From Lycorma delicatula (taxonomy: Eukaryota > Arthropoda > Insecta > Hemiptera > Fulgoridae), in NCBI RefSeq assembly GCF_047948215.1, contig NC_134458.1, forward strand, positions 138,244,536 through 138,308,535: DNA of 64,000 nt, given 5' to 3'. The translations under genes were made by a program, and so were the position numbers. Positions 34,521 to 46,812 of this stretch are shown here, in pieces. How positions within the stretch are numbered: position 1 is the stretch's first letter; every line of letters begins with the position of its first letter. The notes beneath the pieces were generated by a model, which worked only from the letters and a program-made list of their open reading frames with translations, ran no database searches and was not told where the DNA came from.

Positions 34521-34816
34521 TTTTTTTTCAAGAAGCTCTACCAGCCGCCGTCAGGCCCGCACTGACGGTAGTGCGGGGCTCTCACCCGCTAAAAAACCAC
34601 CCCTCCTACCATGCAGGGGCCGGATCTAAGCCATATGGTATGTACAGCCCCAGCATGATAACCCAGGCACTCTACTATCCGAATCCGTGTGACCGGAAGG
34701 CGTCCCCAGAAGGCGATCGACGAGCGACGACTCCGAGGAGACCCCACCGCCCACCCTCAGAAGCTGGCCTCCCTTGATCACCCGTCATCGAACTCCAAGT
34801 CTCCATAGATTCGCAT

Positions 34817-37800
34817 CTACTCAGCCTGCCGTCGCCTCTCTTCGTTGGCTTTCTCTCGTATCATTGATGTGATCGTAGTCGAGACACACTCCCACTTGTT
34901 GCTATTGCTGAGCATTACCTCGATTATATTGTTGGCCCCCTCCACACCCTGATCCTCAAGCACTACGCGGAAGTTGCGCCATCTAGGGCAAAAAACACTA
35001 CATGCTCTGCTGTATCCAGTCCGCCGCAATCGTGACAGCGACTTGTATGGCATCTGCCTATCCTGTACAGGTAGTCCCGAAAACATCCATGTCCAGACAG
35101 GAACTGGGTGAATTCGTAGCCTCTGTTACCATGCTTTCGCTCCACCCAGTTCCTGACGTCTCTTATGAGCCCATAAGTCCACCTTCCTTTGTCCGAATCT
35201 CGCCATCTGTCACGCCAAGCCATGTAGAGATCGTCAATTGCCTCCTTTCTGACCCCTCCATTCACTATTGAAGCTCTCATTTGCGCTTGTAAGTCTATGG
35301 GCGGTACTCCAGCTATAACCGAAGCCGCCTGGGCGCTGATCGTACGATATCGTGCGATGACATGTATGTTTAGCCTACGTTGTTGCATAACCAAACGTCT
35401 CACGTTCCTGGCCCTCGACAACGCTCCCAGCCATACAGGAACTCCATATAACACCACCGAAGAGTACACATTGGCCAACAGTTTCCTCTTAAACGTCTGA
35501 GGACCGCCCTTATTTCTCATCATGTTGCTGAGCGCCTTCACCACATTTTCGCCCTTTCTCGCCGCCTCCTCAACATGTATAGTAAAGGATCGGTTCTTGT
35601 CCAGCCACAAGCCTAAATACTTCGCGGCTGGACTATGGTGGACTATCGTGTGTCCCACTCCAAAACGCAATGGATGCAGTCTGCGTCTTCCAGCCATAAC
35701 AACCATTTTCACTTTGTCTTCAGCGAGCCGTAGACCATGAGCTATTAGCCACCTCTTAACCATGTCAGCCACTTCTTCACCGGCCGCCATCAGTACTTCT
35801 TCCGTTTTGCTCACAATCACAAGTGCCAAATCATCAGCAAATGTCACCGGGGTGACGCCAGCCGGATAGCGCTGCCTTAGAACATTATCGAAAGCAATGC
35901 TCCACAAGGCCGGACCCAACACCAAACACTGAGGGACACCCCACTCCACCGGAAATTTCGTTCCACCACCTTCCGACCTGCCTACCACGAATCTGTCCTT
36001 AAAATATTCGTGCAACACCCTTCGCAAGTATGCCGGAATTCGTCTTGCTTCTAGTTCACGAAATATAACTTCCCATGGCAGCTCATTAAACGCATTGCGT
36101 ATATCTAACAGCATGTCCGCTCCTATCTCTCTCGTCCTCCGTGTGTCCTTCGTAGCTGATCGAATAATATTCATCACTCGACCGGTCGCATCAATCGCCG
36201 AGCGTCCGGGCCAAAAACCAAATTGGTCCTCATGAAGTCCCCCTGCCATCTCTACACCGTCGTTTAGTCTTCGAAGAACAAGTCTTTCAAATAACTTCGC
36301 GAAGCAATTCAATAAACAAAGTGGTCGAAACGATATCTGTGCCCCCGTAGGACCAGCAGTCTTCCTTAGCATCACTAACCTTGCACCTCTCCACCGTTCA
36401 GGTATCCATTCCATCTCCAATATCATATTCATCGCACGCAATACCACACCAGGCACCGTTTCGGCACAATTTTTACGACCTCCGGGGGAATTCCATCCGG
36501 CCCAGGACTCTTGCCGCCTTTAATCAACTTAGTCGCCTCACTCAGGTCTTGCAGCGAGAATGGAACCATTGATTCCACCACAATCTCCTCCCTTTGAAAG
36601 TCCATTCCTTTCGGAAACAGTTCATCAACGCCTTTCCTCAGCTCATCATGGGTGAGGAGTGGCAGCCGTCTTCCAAACTTTTTTGTGACGATACGATAGG
36701 CGTCACCCCACGAATCAATTTCCACAGCATCACACAATTGCTGCCACTTGCATTTTTTGGACGCAGCAATTGCTCCACGAAAGTTCCGTCTAGCAAGCCT
36801 TAACCTTCCGAGCTCCTCTTCGATGTTCTCACCCCGCCTCTGCGCTTGCTTGAGGCAGCGCCTACTCATCACACATCTTCTTCTCAATTCGGCGAGTTCG
36901 AGAGTCCACCAATATACCCCTGCACGCCGTGCAGTCACTTCCTTAATTACACCCGTTTCCACTCCCACCCTGAAAACTGTGTCTGTCAGTTCATTCAAAT
37001 CCGTGCCTTCGCTACAGCCAAGTTCAAAATCAATAGCCGCTCTGAACTGCGCGACACTTTCTTTCTTTCTTTTTCCTGTTTAGCCTCCGGTAATTACCGG
37101 TTAGATAATACTTCAGAGGATGATGTGTATGAATGTAAATGAAGTGTTAGTCTTGCACATTCTCAGTTCGACCATTCCTGAGATGTGTGGTTAATTGAAT
37201 CCCAACCACCAAAGAACACCGGTATCCACGACCTAGTATTCAAATCCATGTAAAAATATCTGGCAAACTGCGCGTCACTGCCTGAATGAAACCTCACGCT
37301 CCTGGTGCCTGCCCGTTCTTCCTGGATAATATCGCCAATTTCAAAAGTGATTAGTCTGTGGTCACTGAGGGTCTCTTCCCCCAACACCTTCCATCCCAAC
37401 AACCTCTGCAAGCCTCTCATGTTCACAAATGTCAGATCTGGGACAGAGATCTCCACTCCTCCTCTCTCGAAAGTCGCACCTTCAAACTCTCTCGAAAGTC
37501 GGACCTTCAGTACGTCAATTGACGCACTGAAGGTCCACTGAAGCTATAGCGTCCTCAAGAAGTCTGCCTCTTCGATCATCGATGGCTGACCCCCAACTCC
37601 TTACCTTAAAATTGAAATTTCCGCCCACGACGACGATTTTCGACCTCCATCTGGCAATTTCCTCTACCAAATCATCAACCATTCTCGCATAAACTAAAAC
37701 GTCGGTGTTAGGCGACAAATATACACTAAACATCACCACCCTTGCCAGTTCCACCCACACATAGCCGGGTCCTGCACCCTTATTATGTACTGCTGCTGTA

Positions 37801-37980
37801 CCACAGGAGACTAGTACAGCCGCACCGAAATCAGCCGACACCACCCATCTGTCATCGACGATTGTTCTTCGATCCGGCTAATTCAGTAATATAATCTCAC
37901 AACCCCGTCGGACAGCTATTTCCCAGCAGGCATCCATAGCCCTGCTACTCCTGTTCGCATTAAATTGAAAAACTCACATT
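34817..37980 (-). pseudogene. R1-like ORF2 pseudogene: EN, RT, zinc finger
   Basis: Endonuclease: it starts FQFNANRSSRAMDA (from 37970). The usual Glu of the EP motif is a TAG stop (37878-37880), the GDFN box reads GGNFNF, and LSDHRLITFEI is kept. A small duplication and palindrome shift the frame between about 37456 and 37515. A SINE interrupts at 37059-37265. The reading continues with SPGPDGIPPEVVK and a one-base frameshift near 36440-36456. Reverse transcriptase: DQFGFWPGRSAIDA (Arg to Trp), DIRNAFNELPW, GVPQCLVLGPALW (for PQGSVLGP) and intact FADDLAL. The C-terminal finger CHDCGGLDTAEHVVFF is followed by a frameshift in an A run at about 34989-34994, then CPRWRNFR in the other frame to the stop at 34817. 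Mostly open over long spans, so decay is moderate. Confidence 0.88.
37059..37265 (-). mobile_element. 5'-truncated tRNA-SINE inside R1-like ORF2
   Basis: In reverse complement: GATTTGAATACTAGGTCGTG, ACCGGTGTTCTTTGGTGG, then TCCTCTGAAGTATTATCTAA and an A/G-rich tail. Flanks AACTGCGCGACACT (37045-37058) and AACTGCGCGTCACT (37266-37279) are the target-site duplication with one mismatch. The distance between the duplicates is 221 bp. Its tRNA-like head is missing. Confidence 0.9.
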
Positions 37981-39669
37981 AACATGCGGATTTCCCACCA
38001 CTACAGCCCTCACCTGCCCCTCCGACACGTGGTTTCCCTTTGACCTCTGTATTAACTGGCCACTGCTGACATCGACTGCTCTTATGCCCCTCTCAATTAC
38101 ATCTAAAACATAGTCTAGACCGGTCTGGCCCTCCGCACTTCGCAGCAATACGGCCATTCTCCCCACACCTGAAACACCTCAATGTTTCCTCCCTCCGGCA
38201 CACTCTGCAATTAATCCAGCCTATCTGTATCCTCTGAACGTCGGATAACCTACGCGCCACAAACCCAGGCTCCATTATCGTGGCATTCTGCGATCCTCCG
38301 TAAGCCGGCCGCAAGGATATAACTCTCAAATCCGCTTCCATGCAGCCAGCATATGCCGCCACCGACTTGACCACCTCAGCAACTGTCGCGTCATGCTCTA
38401 AATCTTTTATATAATAGTATGCAGGGCGAGCTCGTCGACCGACCTCTCTGACCGCTACGCCATCAACATGTTACCTGATGGACTGCTCTAACAGACTCGC
38501 TTGCTTTGCCTTAACACGTATTTGTACTTCATCGACGTTCCCTGTCCTAACTGATAGCACTTCAGCCACGCTATTGTCCACTCCTTCCTTTACACATTTG
38601 AACAGTTCAGTGAAGCTCCGTCCTTCAGCTTTGATCGACATTGTACGTGACGGCTCACCCTGTCGAGTAGCCTTCCGCTCTCCAGTAGACTCATCGATGT
38701 ATAACATCCGCTCCTTACCAGCCCGTCAACCATCGCACTCTAGCAATCTTTTCAAGACGCCTCCAGTTCTACCAGCGGGGGACACAAAAGAAGCTTCCAC
38801 TCCCATATCTCTGAAGCTCCCATATTTCCTGATGCTCCTGAAGCAGTCGGCTATCATCCCATCTACATCTTCTGAGTTCACTACTGTCGTATAGATAGTA
38901 CCTCCCACATCTATTTTTTCACCACCGAATACATCCTTGGCCCCTCGTCTGTCAACCAATAATAGTCCACTCTTAATCTCCGACTTGTCCCCCAATCTTC
39001 TGACACTTGGCGCCATCCGATAAGCCCTACTCGTCCGCTTAGCTGAAATTGGTCGCAAATCATGCATTAATACAACGTTTCGTCCTTCCTCGTCTGTGAA
39101 TGATGTATCAGCCATTTTTATAATCATGAAAACTTCCTCACCCCAGTGTTGGGCAACAAGTAGAGGAACCTCGTCGTCATCAACGCCCTCCTCCAGTTTC
39201 CAGGCAAACTCATAGAACTACCATCATCTGGACATGATCTCCACTTGACGGCAGGCGAGGACTTTGCCGGCGGAGACAGCGATTTCTGTCGCTTAAGGCT
39301 AGATTTGCCTCCCACCGCAAAACACTCTTCCATTTCAACTACACGACGGTCCGTGAGATCGGGACTGTCACCCCCAAGAAGAGTCTGAACCATCGTACTC
39401 CGCTACAGCAATCCGGCGGGTTTCCAACTGAGTAACCCTATCTTCCTTCCGCTTAAAACGCGTCTTCCGACTGGTATCCTCCGATACCACCTTCAACGGG
39501 CTCGAGCGGTGACCCTTCCTAGAAGGTAAACAGTGCCTCTCACTGAGAGACCAGACTCAGAGTCACCAGACGAACATCTGCGAGGTCTACAACCCCGCAA
39601 CAGCCTCCCCGCTCCCCTCGAAACTGGACGGCTATCCTCTTCACTTTTCGGATCCTCAAAATCGGACAT
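37960..39669 (-). pseudogene. R1-like ORF1 (gag-like) pseudogene
   Basis: A start-like ATG at 39669 opens MSDFEDPKSEEDSRPVSR. Pieces follow at 39493-39669, 39124-39393, 38726-39127, 38471-38707 and 38093-38374. The last three share one frame broken by two stops. The final piece carries CRVCRREETLRCFRCGENGR, a nucleocapsid-like zinc knuckle in which the third ligand His is Arg (GH to GR), followed by the start of a second knuckle (LCFRC) before a stop. In intact R1 relatives ORF1 packages the element RNA. At least two frame changes and several stops make this copy inactive. Confidence 0.78.
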
Positions 39670-39720
39670 CAGAAGAAACGAACAGGATAATCTTCCAACG
39701 CCAACAATAAAGAAATAACA

Positions 39721-40111
39721 AACAGTTGTTGTAATTAAACTATGCAAATATATAGTTTTACCAACTAAAGTTGGCGTAAAACGCCAGAAAATATATATAT
39801 GTATAATATAATCTATAATAAATATAAATATAAGTAAATAATAAATAGCACCCAACACAACAAAATATAAAGAACAGAAACAGAAATAGTCACTGTTTAC
39901 CTAAGTTGCTATGGTAAACAAACTCAGATGTAAATAAAGTTTAATTAAATTAATAAAACAATAAAAACGGGAACAAAAGCAGAAAACTGAACTCAAACCA
40001 ATCCAGCAAAAAACAATAACAAACAAGCACAGTACACCGAAAGAACGTAAAAACGAACACTAGCACGGAGTTAAAAGAAACACGCCTAATCACCTTGGAA
40101 CTCCATTCTAT

Positions 40112-40159
<48 letters not shown>

Positions 40160-41437
40160 GTGCGAGCAAAACATGTGATTCATCAATGCGTACTTTATAA
40201 ACAATAATTTTTTTAACATTTTTTAATGTAGATGTCACTAAATAACGTTTATATCTTTGTTTCTTTGTTTTATAATCTCGTATTACAAAGTAAATAACGC
40301 AATATAAAAAAAAACATTGTTACTAACTATGGAATAAATAAATAAATCAAAACATAATTTCTAAATTAAAAATAAAATTTTCAGTATTAAAAAAAAAAAT
40401 AAGTTATATCTAAATAGAAATTTACTTATGTGACTTTTATTATTATTCGAAGTGGCGTCTTTCAGTCGGAAGGTTCTGAGCTCGACGCCTGGTCAAGCTT
40501 GTCATTTTTCGTAATTAACAATTTCATCCATCATTAAATAATTGTAATCGGGCAAAAAGCTGTTGTTGCTGTGAGAATAAATAAATAAATAATTTAAAAA
40601 ATAAATTAAGTTTTTATTATCCCTTATGTATATATAGTCTACTTTTAACATAGAATGTACTGAACGTTATTGGTCCAGAGGAGCATGCGCGCGTTTATTA
40701 ACAAATGCACATGATCAGACCGGCGCTCTTAGGTATTCAGATAACCTGTAATTAAAAATTATCTGTCTTAAATAATATATATATTTTTTTTAATCCTGTG
40801 CACAGTAATCGTTTTTGTCACGCTTGTTAACCACGCTGGATTATACAAGAATAAACAGAACTTTATAAATACATCTTACTAAAAGTAAGGGTGACGCCAA
40901 ATCTGTAAGAGTAAAAAAAATATGTATTAAGAGAGAATAGTAGTGATTTAAATTATTTAAATAAAATGAAAAATATCTGCTCTGTTATTAAACTAAACAA
41001 TTTCGTTTATAAAATCTTTATTTTTTCTGAAAAAATTTTTCACATTTAAAAATATTTCTGAATGTGAAAAATATTAATTTAAATATCCTTTTTTTAATAC
41101 ATTTTGATTTTCATTGAAATTTTATATTAATTCATCAATGTAATTTTAATGTAACACTTAGATTTTAAATAATATTAATTTATAAAAAAAGCCCTTAATC
41201 TTTGATCTTCGTTTGACGTGTACATAAATATGGGTTCACATAATTTTATTAACATTTTCGGAATTGAGAAATTTTATTTTATATATTTCTCATGTTAACT
41301 TCTATATTATTTCATTTGTTTATATTTAAATGATTAATATGGATTTTAACCAATATTTTTTTAACAATTTTATTATTAACTGCGTACTTTTTATGTTGCT
41401 TTGATCAAGGTTTATAAAAATACTACGGTTTACATCC
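39721..41437. other. AT-rich DNA, microsatellite and a decayed SINE
   Basis: Two tiny adjacent hairpins, CCAACTAAAGTTGG and GGCGTAAAACGCC, lie at 39761-39785, just past the LINE 5' end. A TA microsatellite is at 40109-40157. 40448-40510 has GTCGGAAGGTTCTGAGCTCG and CCTGGTCAAGC, resembling an eroded tRNA T arm, and TAAATAAATAAATAA at about 40585, so it may be an old SINE. No gene is seen. Confidence 0.5.
40109..40157. repeat. TA microsatellite
   Basis: TA run of about 48 bp with one TAATAT break, just beyond the R1-like LINE. Translations across it produce artificial YIYIYI peptides. Confidence 0.95.
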
Positions 41438-41450
41438 AGGCAATTGTAAT

Positions 41451-41649
41451 TTGTAATTTACGGATTTGAATACTAGATCGTGGATACCGGTGTTCTTTGC
41501 TGGTTGGGTTTAAATTAACCAAACATCTAAGGAATGGTCGACCTGAGACTGTACTACATTACACTTCATTTGAATTTATACATATCATCTTCATTCATCC
41601 TCTGAAGTAATACCTTGCAGTGGTTACCGGAAGCCAAACAGAAGCAGAG
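41451..41649 (+). mobile_element. 5'-truncated tRNA-SINE with perfect TSD
   Basis: Begins near GGATTTGAATACTAGATCGT and ends CAAACAGAAGCAGAG. The sequence matches the 3' two thirds of 260-546. AGGCAATTGTAAT at 41438-41450 and 41650-41662 is a perfect 13-bp target-site duplication, so this is one of the younger copies. Confidence 0.9.
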
Positions 41650-41662
41650 AGGCAATTGTAAT

Positions 41663-44248
41663 ATCAGTATCTCATTATCAGAATAAAATTCAATATTACA
41701 TCTCACCGAAATAGTTTTATAAATTTCATTTTGATTCCTGAATCTTTTTATTATGATCTGAATGAAGAGTTAATTGAACACCCATTATAAACATCTTTTT
41801 TTTTGTCAAAATTATATTTTTTCTTCGGCTGTATTATCATGTTTGAATTACGCAGCTGGAATCTGTATTATAAGAGGGTCATTATGAAACAGATGTTCAA
41901 TCAATTCTTTTCAACCACTGACCGATCATAAACGGATATTGTTTAATGTATCAGCTGTTTACTTTTTACTTTAATTCGATTTATTAGTTAGCAAGCAGAC
42001 GTTAATTTGAAATTACACCAATTTGTAAATAAGTTCCTGTATAAAACTGTTATCCTTTTGTTAATTATGTCAGATTTTGAGGAAGAAATGTCTTTAACAC
42101 CGATCGATATTAAATAAAAGGCAGAACTTATGCTAATTACTTACTTATTGCTAATACAATACATCCACAGAAGTGAATTGTTTAATTTATTTTTTTGAAA
42201 TTTTTTTTAAATATTCGGTAAACGATGTATTCTATCATTAATTTAAATCAATAATCCCAATATTTTCTTAGCGGTAGAAAAAATACGGAATGCAACTCTC
42301 CACAATGCCATTGATGCAAAGTTTATGACACTCGCCAAGGCTCGTGTCGTAACCCTCTTGGTACTTGTGCATTAATGTCTAACGTAATGTACTATAATGT
42401 ACATTAATTGTTGCATAATATACTGTTATTAAACAAAATTGTTTTAAAGATTATTAAGTCTTCTAATTTTAAAACAATTTATATTCATGATTTGAAAGTA
42501 GAGCTTGATTTCATTTCATTTTTATTTTATAGTTTTTTAAAGTCTATTGTTAATAACAAATACATAATTATTCTAAAGCGTGATGTCTATTTCCCCTGCG
42601 TTACAAAACACTTATAAAAATCATACATTACTTGTTATTAATCAACAGGTATTATTATCATAATCACGCGATTTTTTTAATTATTCTATCTTTGCACGAT
42701 TTATTTATTTTATTTACTGTTAGGTAATATTATGGCGCGAAATAATATTAATAATTTCTTTCAACTATCTCAATGTAATTAACTATACAAGTGATAAAAT
42801 AAAAAGAACTTTAGATACAGATGGCCGAGTGAAAAGGGTTTAGATAAGCATATATATATATAAAAGCACCATGTATTAACTTACGATAATAAAAGCGCAC
42901 AACTTAATACTGTTTAAGTGAAGATGCTACGTGAAGTTCATCTTTTTTGTTGAAAAGCGCTCTTGCTCCCTATTATCATTAGTATTATTATTGAACGGTA
43001 TTCGTGAGTCATTGTTCTGAGAAAAAAAATCATTTCTCACTGGTCCGAAGTCCAATAAAAGAACGCGCATTTCCTTAAAGAGATGCCATTGCAGTTTTTA
43101 AAAGAACTTCTTTCTTCAATTACTATAACGAGTCACGAAGCCAAACAATGCCCTCTTGACCTTTACCTCAGAAAATAGAATGAGAGGGTTTAACCAATAG
43201 ATAGAGAGGTTTTGTTAGTGTAATCTATGTTTGTAACGTAATAAGCAGGAAGGATGAGGGTAGAAAGAAAATGAATATATGCAAAAATTATTCTCTCAGT
43301 ACCTGGACTGTGGACGATATTCTGTCACTTTCTCTCTCTTTTACACAAACATTTGCTTAATTTTAACTATACATTCAGAGAGAAAAAACCTCAAAGATAT
43401 TATATTTATTATTTCTGTATTTTTCATTATTGAATTATTAGTTTAATTTCAGTAGATTATAATTTTATATTTCTTTCCGTCCTAAATTTCTATTCTATTT
43501 TCTTAAATATTTTAAAAATCTAAATCGGAAATTTATTGATTTATTGGTTAGATACAATGAAAATTTGATTACTGTACGACATACAAACCGATCAATAAAT
43601 AAACAAGTCAGACAAAACTCAATTAGTTTTCATATACGAACATCAAACTTTTGAAGTTAGATTACTTAAAATTACTAAATAAAACAACTGAAATTTTTAC
43701 TATATTTATAATAATTATTGCCGTTTTAAAAAAGAGAATAATACTTGAAAGATCTTCTGGCCAATTATTTTAAACAAAAAATTTCTTTAAAAAAACATAA
43801 GTTTTTAGACAACACTGATTACAAAACCTGAATTTTATGTATTCTTGTTTTAAGAGATTATACTTAAAATAATTCAAAGTTTGCGCTAAGCGATACAATT
43901 TTCTCAAAAAAATTAACTTTTCTAAATTGGTGTAACATACGTATATTACCAATCAGGTCAACAAAAATGAAAAATATTTTTTTTGAAAAAGTAAGTGATT
44001 TAAATTTAACAAAAAAAGGAATTTTTACAAGTTTTTGCAAATCATTAAAAAAAGAAATTCTTGCGCAATTCTGCACAAGAAGACCGACGTTTCTTTTCCA
44101 ACGCCCTCACTATTACGCAGTCAGAAATGCACTGATTTTCGAAGTACAATGCACCACATACTTTCGATTAAAAAGTTGACCGTACAGACAAGCATCAAAT
44201 TTAAACCCACTTTTCACTGCATAGCGCGTATGAAAAATATACCACTGC
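41663..44248. other. Intergenic DNA, no gene seen
   Basis: AT-rich with short open frames that carry no family motif. The segment 43950-44240 is denser and has overlapping open frames on both strands, but it leads into the inverted-repeat region at 44250-44690 and is probably transposon-derived. Confidence 0.5.
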
Positions 44249-44287
44249 AAAGTCAACATAACCTCAATTTGAGGTAATGTTGACCTT
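44249..44287. repeat. Near-perfect 38-bp palindrome
   Basis: AAGTCAACATAACCTCAA then TTTGAGGTAATGTTGACCTT fold back with two mismatches. It lies just outside the larger inverted repeat at 44304-44680. Confidence 0.8.
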
Positions 44288-44303
44288 AAATCGAGCATAA
44301 CTG

Positions 44304-44680
44304 AACCAATTTTCATCACTGAAATATAGAAATACTGAAATGTGCACTTGCGTTAGAAATCCGTGCCAACAAAGATAGTTGATTTAGAGGTATACCTCTC
44401 TTTGTCTACAGTCCGCTAAAAAAGTTTGTGACGATTTATCTCATCACAAATCGCAAGTTATTTTATCACTTAATATTAACAAAAATTAAGTTTTATGGAA
44501 TCACTTTCTGAAGGGACGGTACGTTAGGTACAATGCGCATGCGCTGCACTGTGCGACAATGACAACTACACCTCTAAATCTATCTGTCTCACGTTCGTTT
44601 TCCGCTCACGTTGGACATAGGCAGTTCCCATTCCAGTATTTCTATATTTCAGTGATTTTCATCAAATTTTCACGTGCTCA
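44304..44680. mobile_element. Foldback-like inverted repeat 3
   Basis: The left arm (about 44304-44396) contains TCATCACTGAAATATAGAAA and GTTGATTTAGAGGTATACC. The right arm (about 44568-44680) contains the complements CACCTCTAAATCTATCTGTC and AGTATTTCTATATTTCAGTG. The arms are 93 and 113 bp with a 171-bp spacer that includes GCGCATGCGC at 44533-44542. No coding sequence is seen. It could be a MITE-like element or a local inverted duplication. Confidence 0.62.
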
Positions 44681-44770
44681 ACTTCAGATATACTTCTACA
44701 GCATATGTAAATTTCATGGAATTGACACTGTAGTTTTAGAAATTTTAGAGCCATAGATTTTATACATAGG

Positions 44771-44801
<31 letters not shown>

Positions 44802-46610
44802 CTAAAAAAAAAATATATATATATTTTTTTTTTTTTGAAGATTCAAATAATTCTTCAACCATTGCAGTAATTAAATTCAAAAAATAACAACTCAACCCAC
44901 AAAACACAGTAATAGAAAAACTTAAAAAAACTAATACAATAGTCGATTTTCGATCCTGCATCAGTAGTTGGTACACAATTCTATAATTACATCAAACAAA
45001 TACAAAAAAAAAGTATTGGTATGAATTAGTTTTAGAGTTAGTTTATTTAGATTTTTCTGTTACTGTGTTTTGGTGGCTAAATTGATATTTTCTGAATATA
45101 TATATATATAGGAATTATATTTTAAGTGAATAGTGTTTTCATATTCCTCATACCTCAAAACCTAAACAAAATTCAATTTCACCCCTTCCAATCCCACTGT
45201 GCAAGTAAACCCACTGTGAAGTAATATCGTGCTTTTCTTTGAAAAGTCGCTAAAAATAATTAAAATTCATCGAAAAAATGCAACATTTAATTAAAATTAA
45301 GAAAACATTACGCATTATTGTACCAGAACTAAAATTAAATAACAAAAAATTCTATAATCTATTGTTCATAAATAGATATAATATTAATAAACATTAATAA
45401 ATTATGTCATATTGCCTCCACTCTTACATGTTCAAATGATATATATACTTTTCAAAATTATTATGTTATTATGTACCTATTTTATTTATGTTTTTTCATG
45501 TATTTATGTATAAACTTATGTAATTATTATTTTTGATTTAATACATAGTACAGCAATTTTTTTTTTGTGTTCAGTAATTTTATACTTTAAGATGCTGCTA
45601 TGATCAACATTTTTTCTTGGTTTTCTTTAATTCTTCCAGATTAAATGCTGGAGAAGTTACTTTTCATTGTCCATGGAATAGCACACCTGTCATTCTTGAC
45701 ATGATCTGTGAAATCTATAAATTATCTTCTGATCTGAATCAATTATTTATTTATTATTTATATATAACATTTTTAAACAGAATATTTTTTTTGTAAACAA
45801 CTTAAAAAAATGAATTAATAATATAAATTTAAAGTTAAATTAACCAAAGTTAATTTGACATTAAAGTTTATTAAGTTTAACGTTATATTAAGTTTACCTG
45901 AATCTGAGCAAACTTTTTCAGAGACTGATACTGGTGTATAAAGTGTTTCTATTTCATTAAATGGCTGATATTAGGATTATATTTTTAAGGATTTTTATAT
46001 TGTTGATTTCTTTTAAAGTACATGCTAAATTACATTAATTATGTAGAATTTTTTTTTAAATTTTAAATGGTATTAACATTTATGTTCATTAACCACTTAT
46101 AAACAACATCCTCATACTGTATCCATCATTATTTTTAACTACAGTGACCCATAGAAACCAGTTTATCGAATGTGGAACTTATGTTGTTGGTATTTTACCT
46201 TACTTCCAACGATCAGTTTTCAAAATGCTACTTCCTGAAATATTCTACACGTTGGAGAATCATCAGATTGTAAGAATAATATTGTTTGTAAGTATGTTTG
46301 TAACTTAAAATACATCTAATTCAGTTACAAACATTTTAAACATGTATAATTTAAATCACACATTCTTCAAAAGCATTAATAACAAAAAAAATCCTTCAAA
46401 ACTTAATCCAAATTCTACCATGATATTAAATGCCATGAAAACACTCATTACTCTCAGTAAAAGTTCTGATAATGCTTGTTTGAAAGTGATACTAACTCGG
46501 ACTAGGGAAAAGATTTTATGCAGTTCTCCTTAAATTAAAGTATTCCAAAGTTGATCATCTTTACAAAGATGTAAACAGTAAAGATATTTTAAAATTTGTA
46601 AAACTTCTAT
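44681..46610. other. AT-rich DNA upstream of receptor exons
   Basis: TA-rich microsatellite at about 44774-44802. No exon of the downstream receptor gene could be recognised here. Confidence 0.5.
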
Positions 46611-46620
46611 TTGTAGGTCA

Positions 46621-46812
46621 TTTTTTTTTTGTCTTCAGTCATTTTACTGGTTTGATGCAGCTCTCCAAGATTCCCTATCTAGTGTTAGTCGTTTCATTTC
46701 AGTATACCCTCTACATCCTACATCCCTATCAATTTGTTTTACATATTCCAAACGTGGCCTGCCTTCATAATTTTTTCCTTCTACCTGTCCTTCCAATATT
46801 AAAGCATTTTTT
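46621..46812 (-). mobile_element. RTE-like LINE 3'-end fragment, 5'-truncated
   Basis: Nearly identical to 30062-30250: TTGATGCAGCTCTCCAAGAT, CTACATCCTACATCCCTA and CTACCTGTCCTTCCA. It carries the A tail (plus-strand T run) and is flanked by TTGTAGGTCA at 46611-46620 and 46814-46823. It lies less than 0.6 kb upstream of the first receptor exon seen, in what is probably an intron of that gene. Confidence 0.9.

Larger units (their letters stand above)
34521..39720 (-). mobile_element. R1-clade non-LTR retrotransposon, degenerate
   Basis: A block of clearly higher GC than its AT-rich surroundings. Minus-strand order: ORF1 with zinc knuckle (39669 to about 37980), ORF2 with endonuclease, reverse transcriptase and C-terminal zinc finger (about 37980 to 34817), a 3'UTR with inverted CCGTCAGTGCGGGCCTGACG-type sequence near 34553-34570, then a short A tail (34521-34530). 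R1-type features are the two-ORF layout, an ORF1 with CCHC-like knuckles, and the CxxCG...DTAEH..F.C finger at the ORF2 end. Canonical R1 sits in 28S rDNA; no rDNA is present here, so this belongs to a dispersed relative or is off-target. The 5' boundary is approximate. Many frameshifts and stops make it inactive. Confidence 0.85.

Noticed and set aside
35002..37142. Many plus-strand open frames across the R1-like LINE
   Set aside because: They are antisense shadows of the higher-GC minus-strand ORF2, without family motifs.
34521..39720. 28S-inserted R1 element
   Set aside because: The flanks are AT-rich with no ribosomal DNA, so only clade-level resemblance is claimed.
39670..39858. Upstream extension of the R1-like ORF1 frame to 39858
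   Set aside because: The extra residues come from AT-rich DNA with no gag-like character; the ATG at 39669 marks the change in composition.
39950..40219. 89-codon minus-strand frame with Ile-Tyr runs
   Set aside because: A product of the TA microsatellite; no family signature.
42295..42365. Short coding-like stretch (HNAIDAKFMTLAKARVV)
   Set aside because: Only about 25 codons with no splice borders or family match that I can support.
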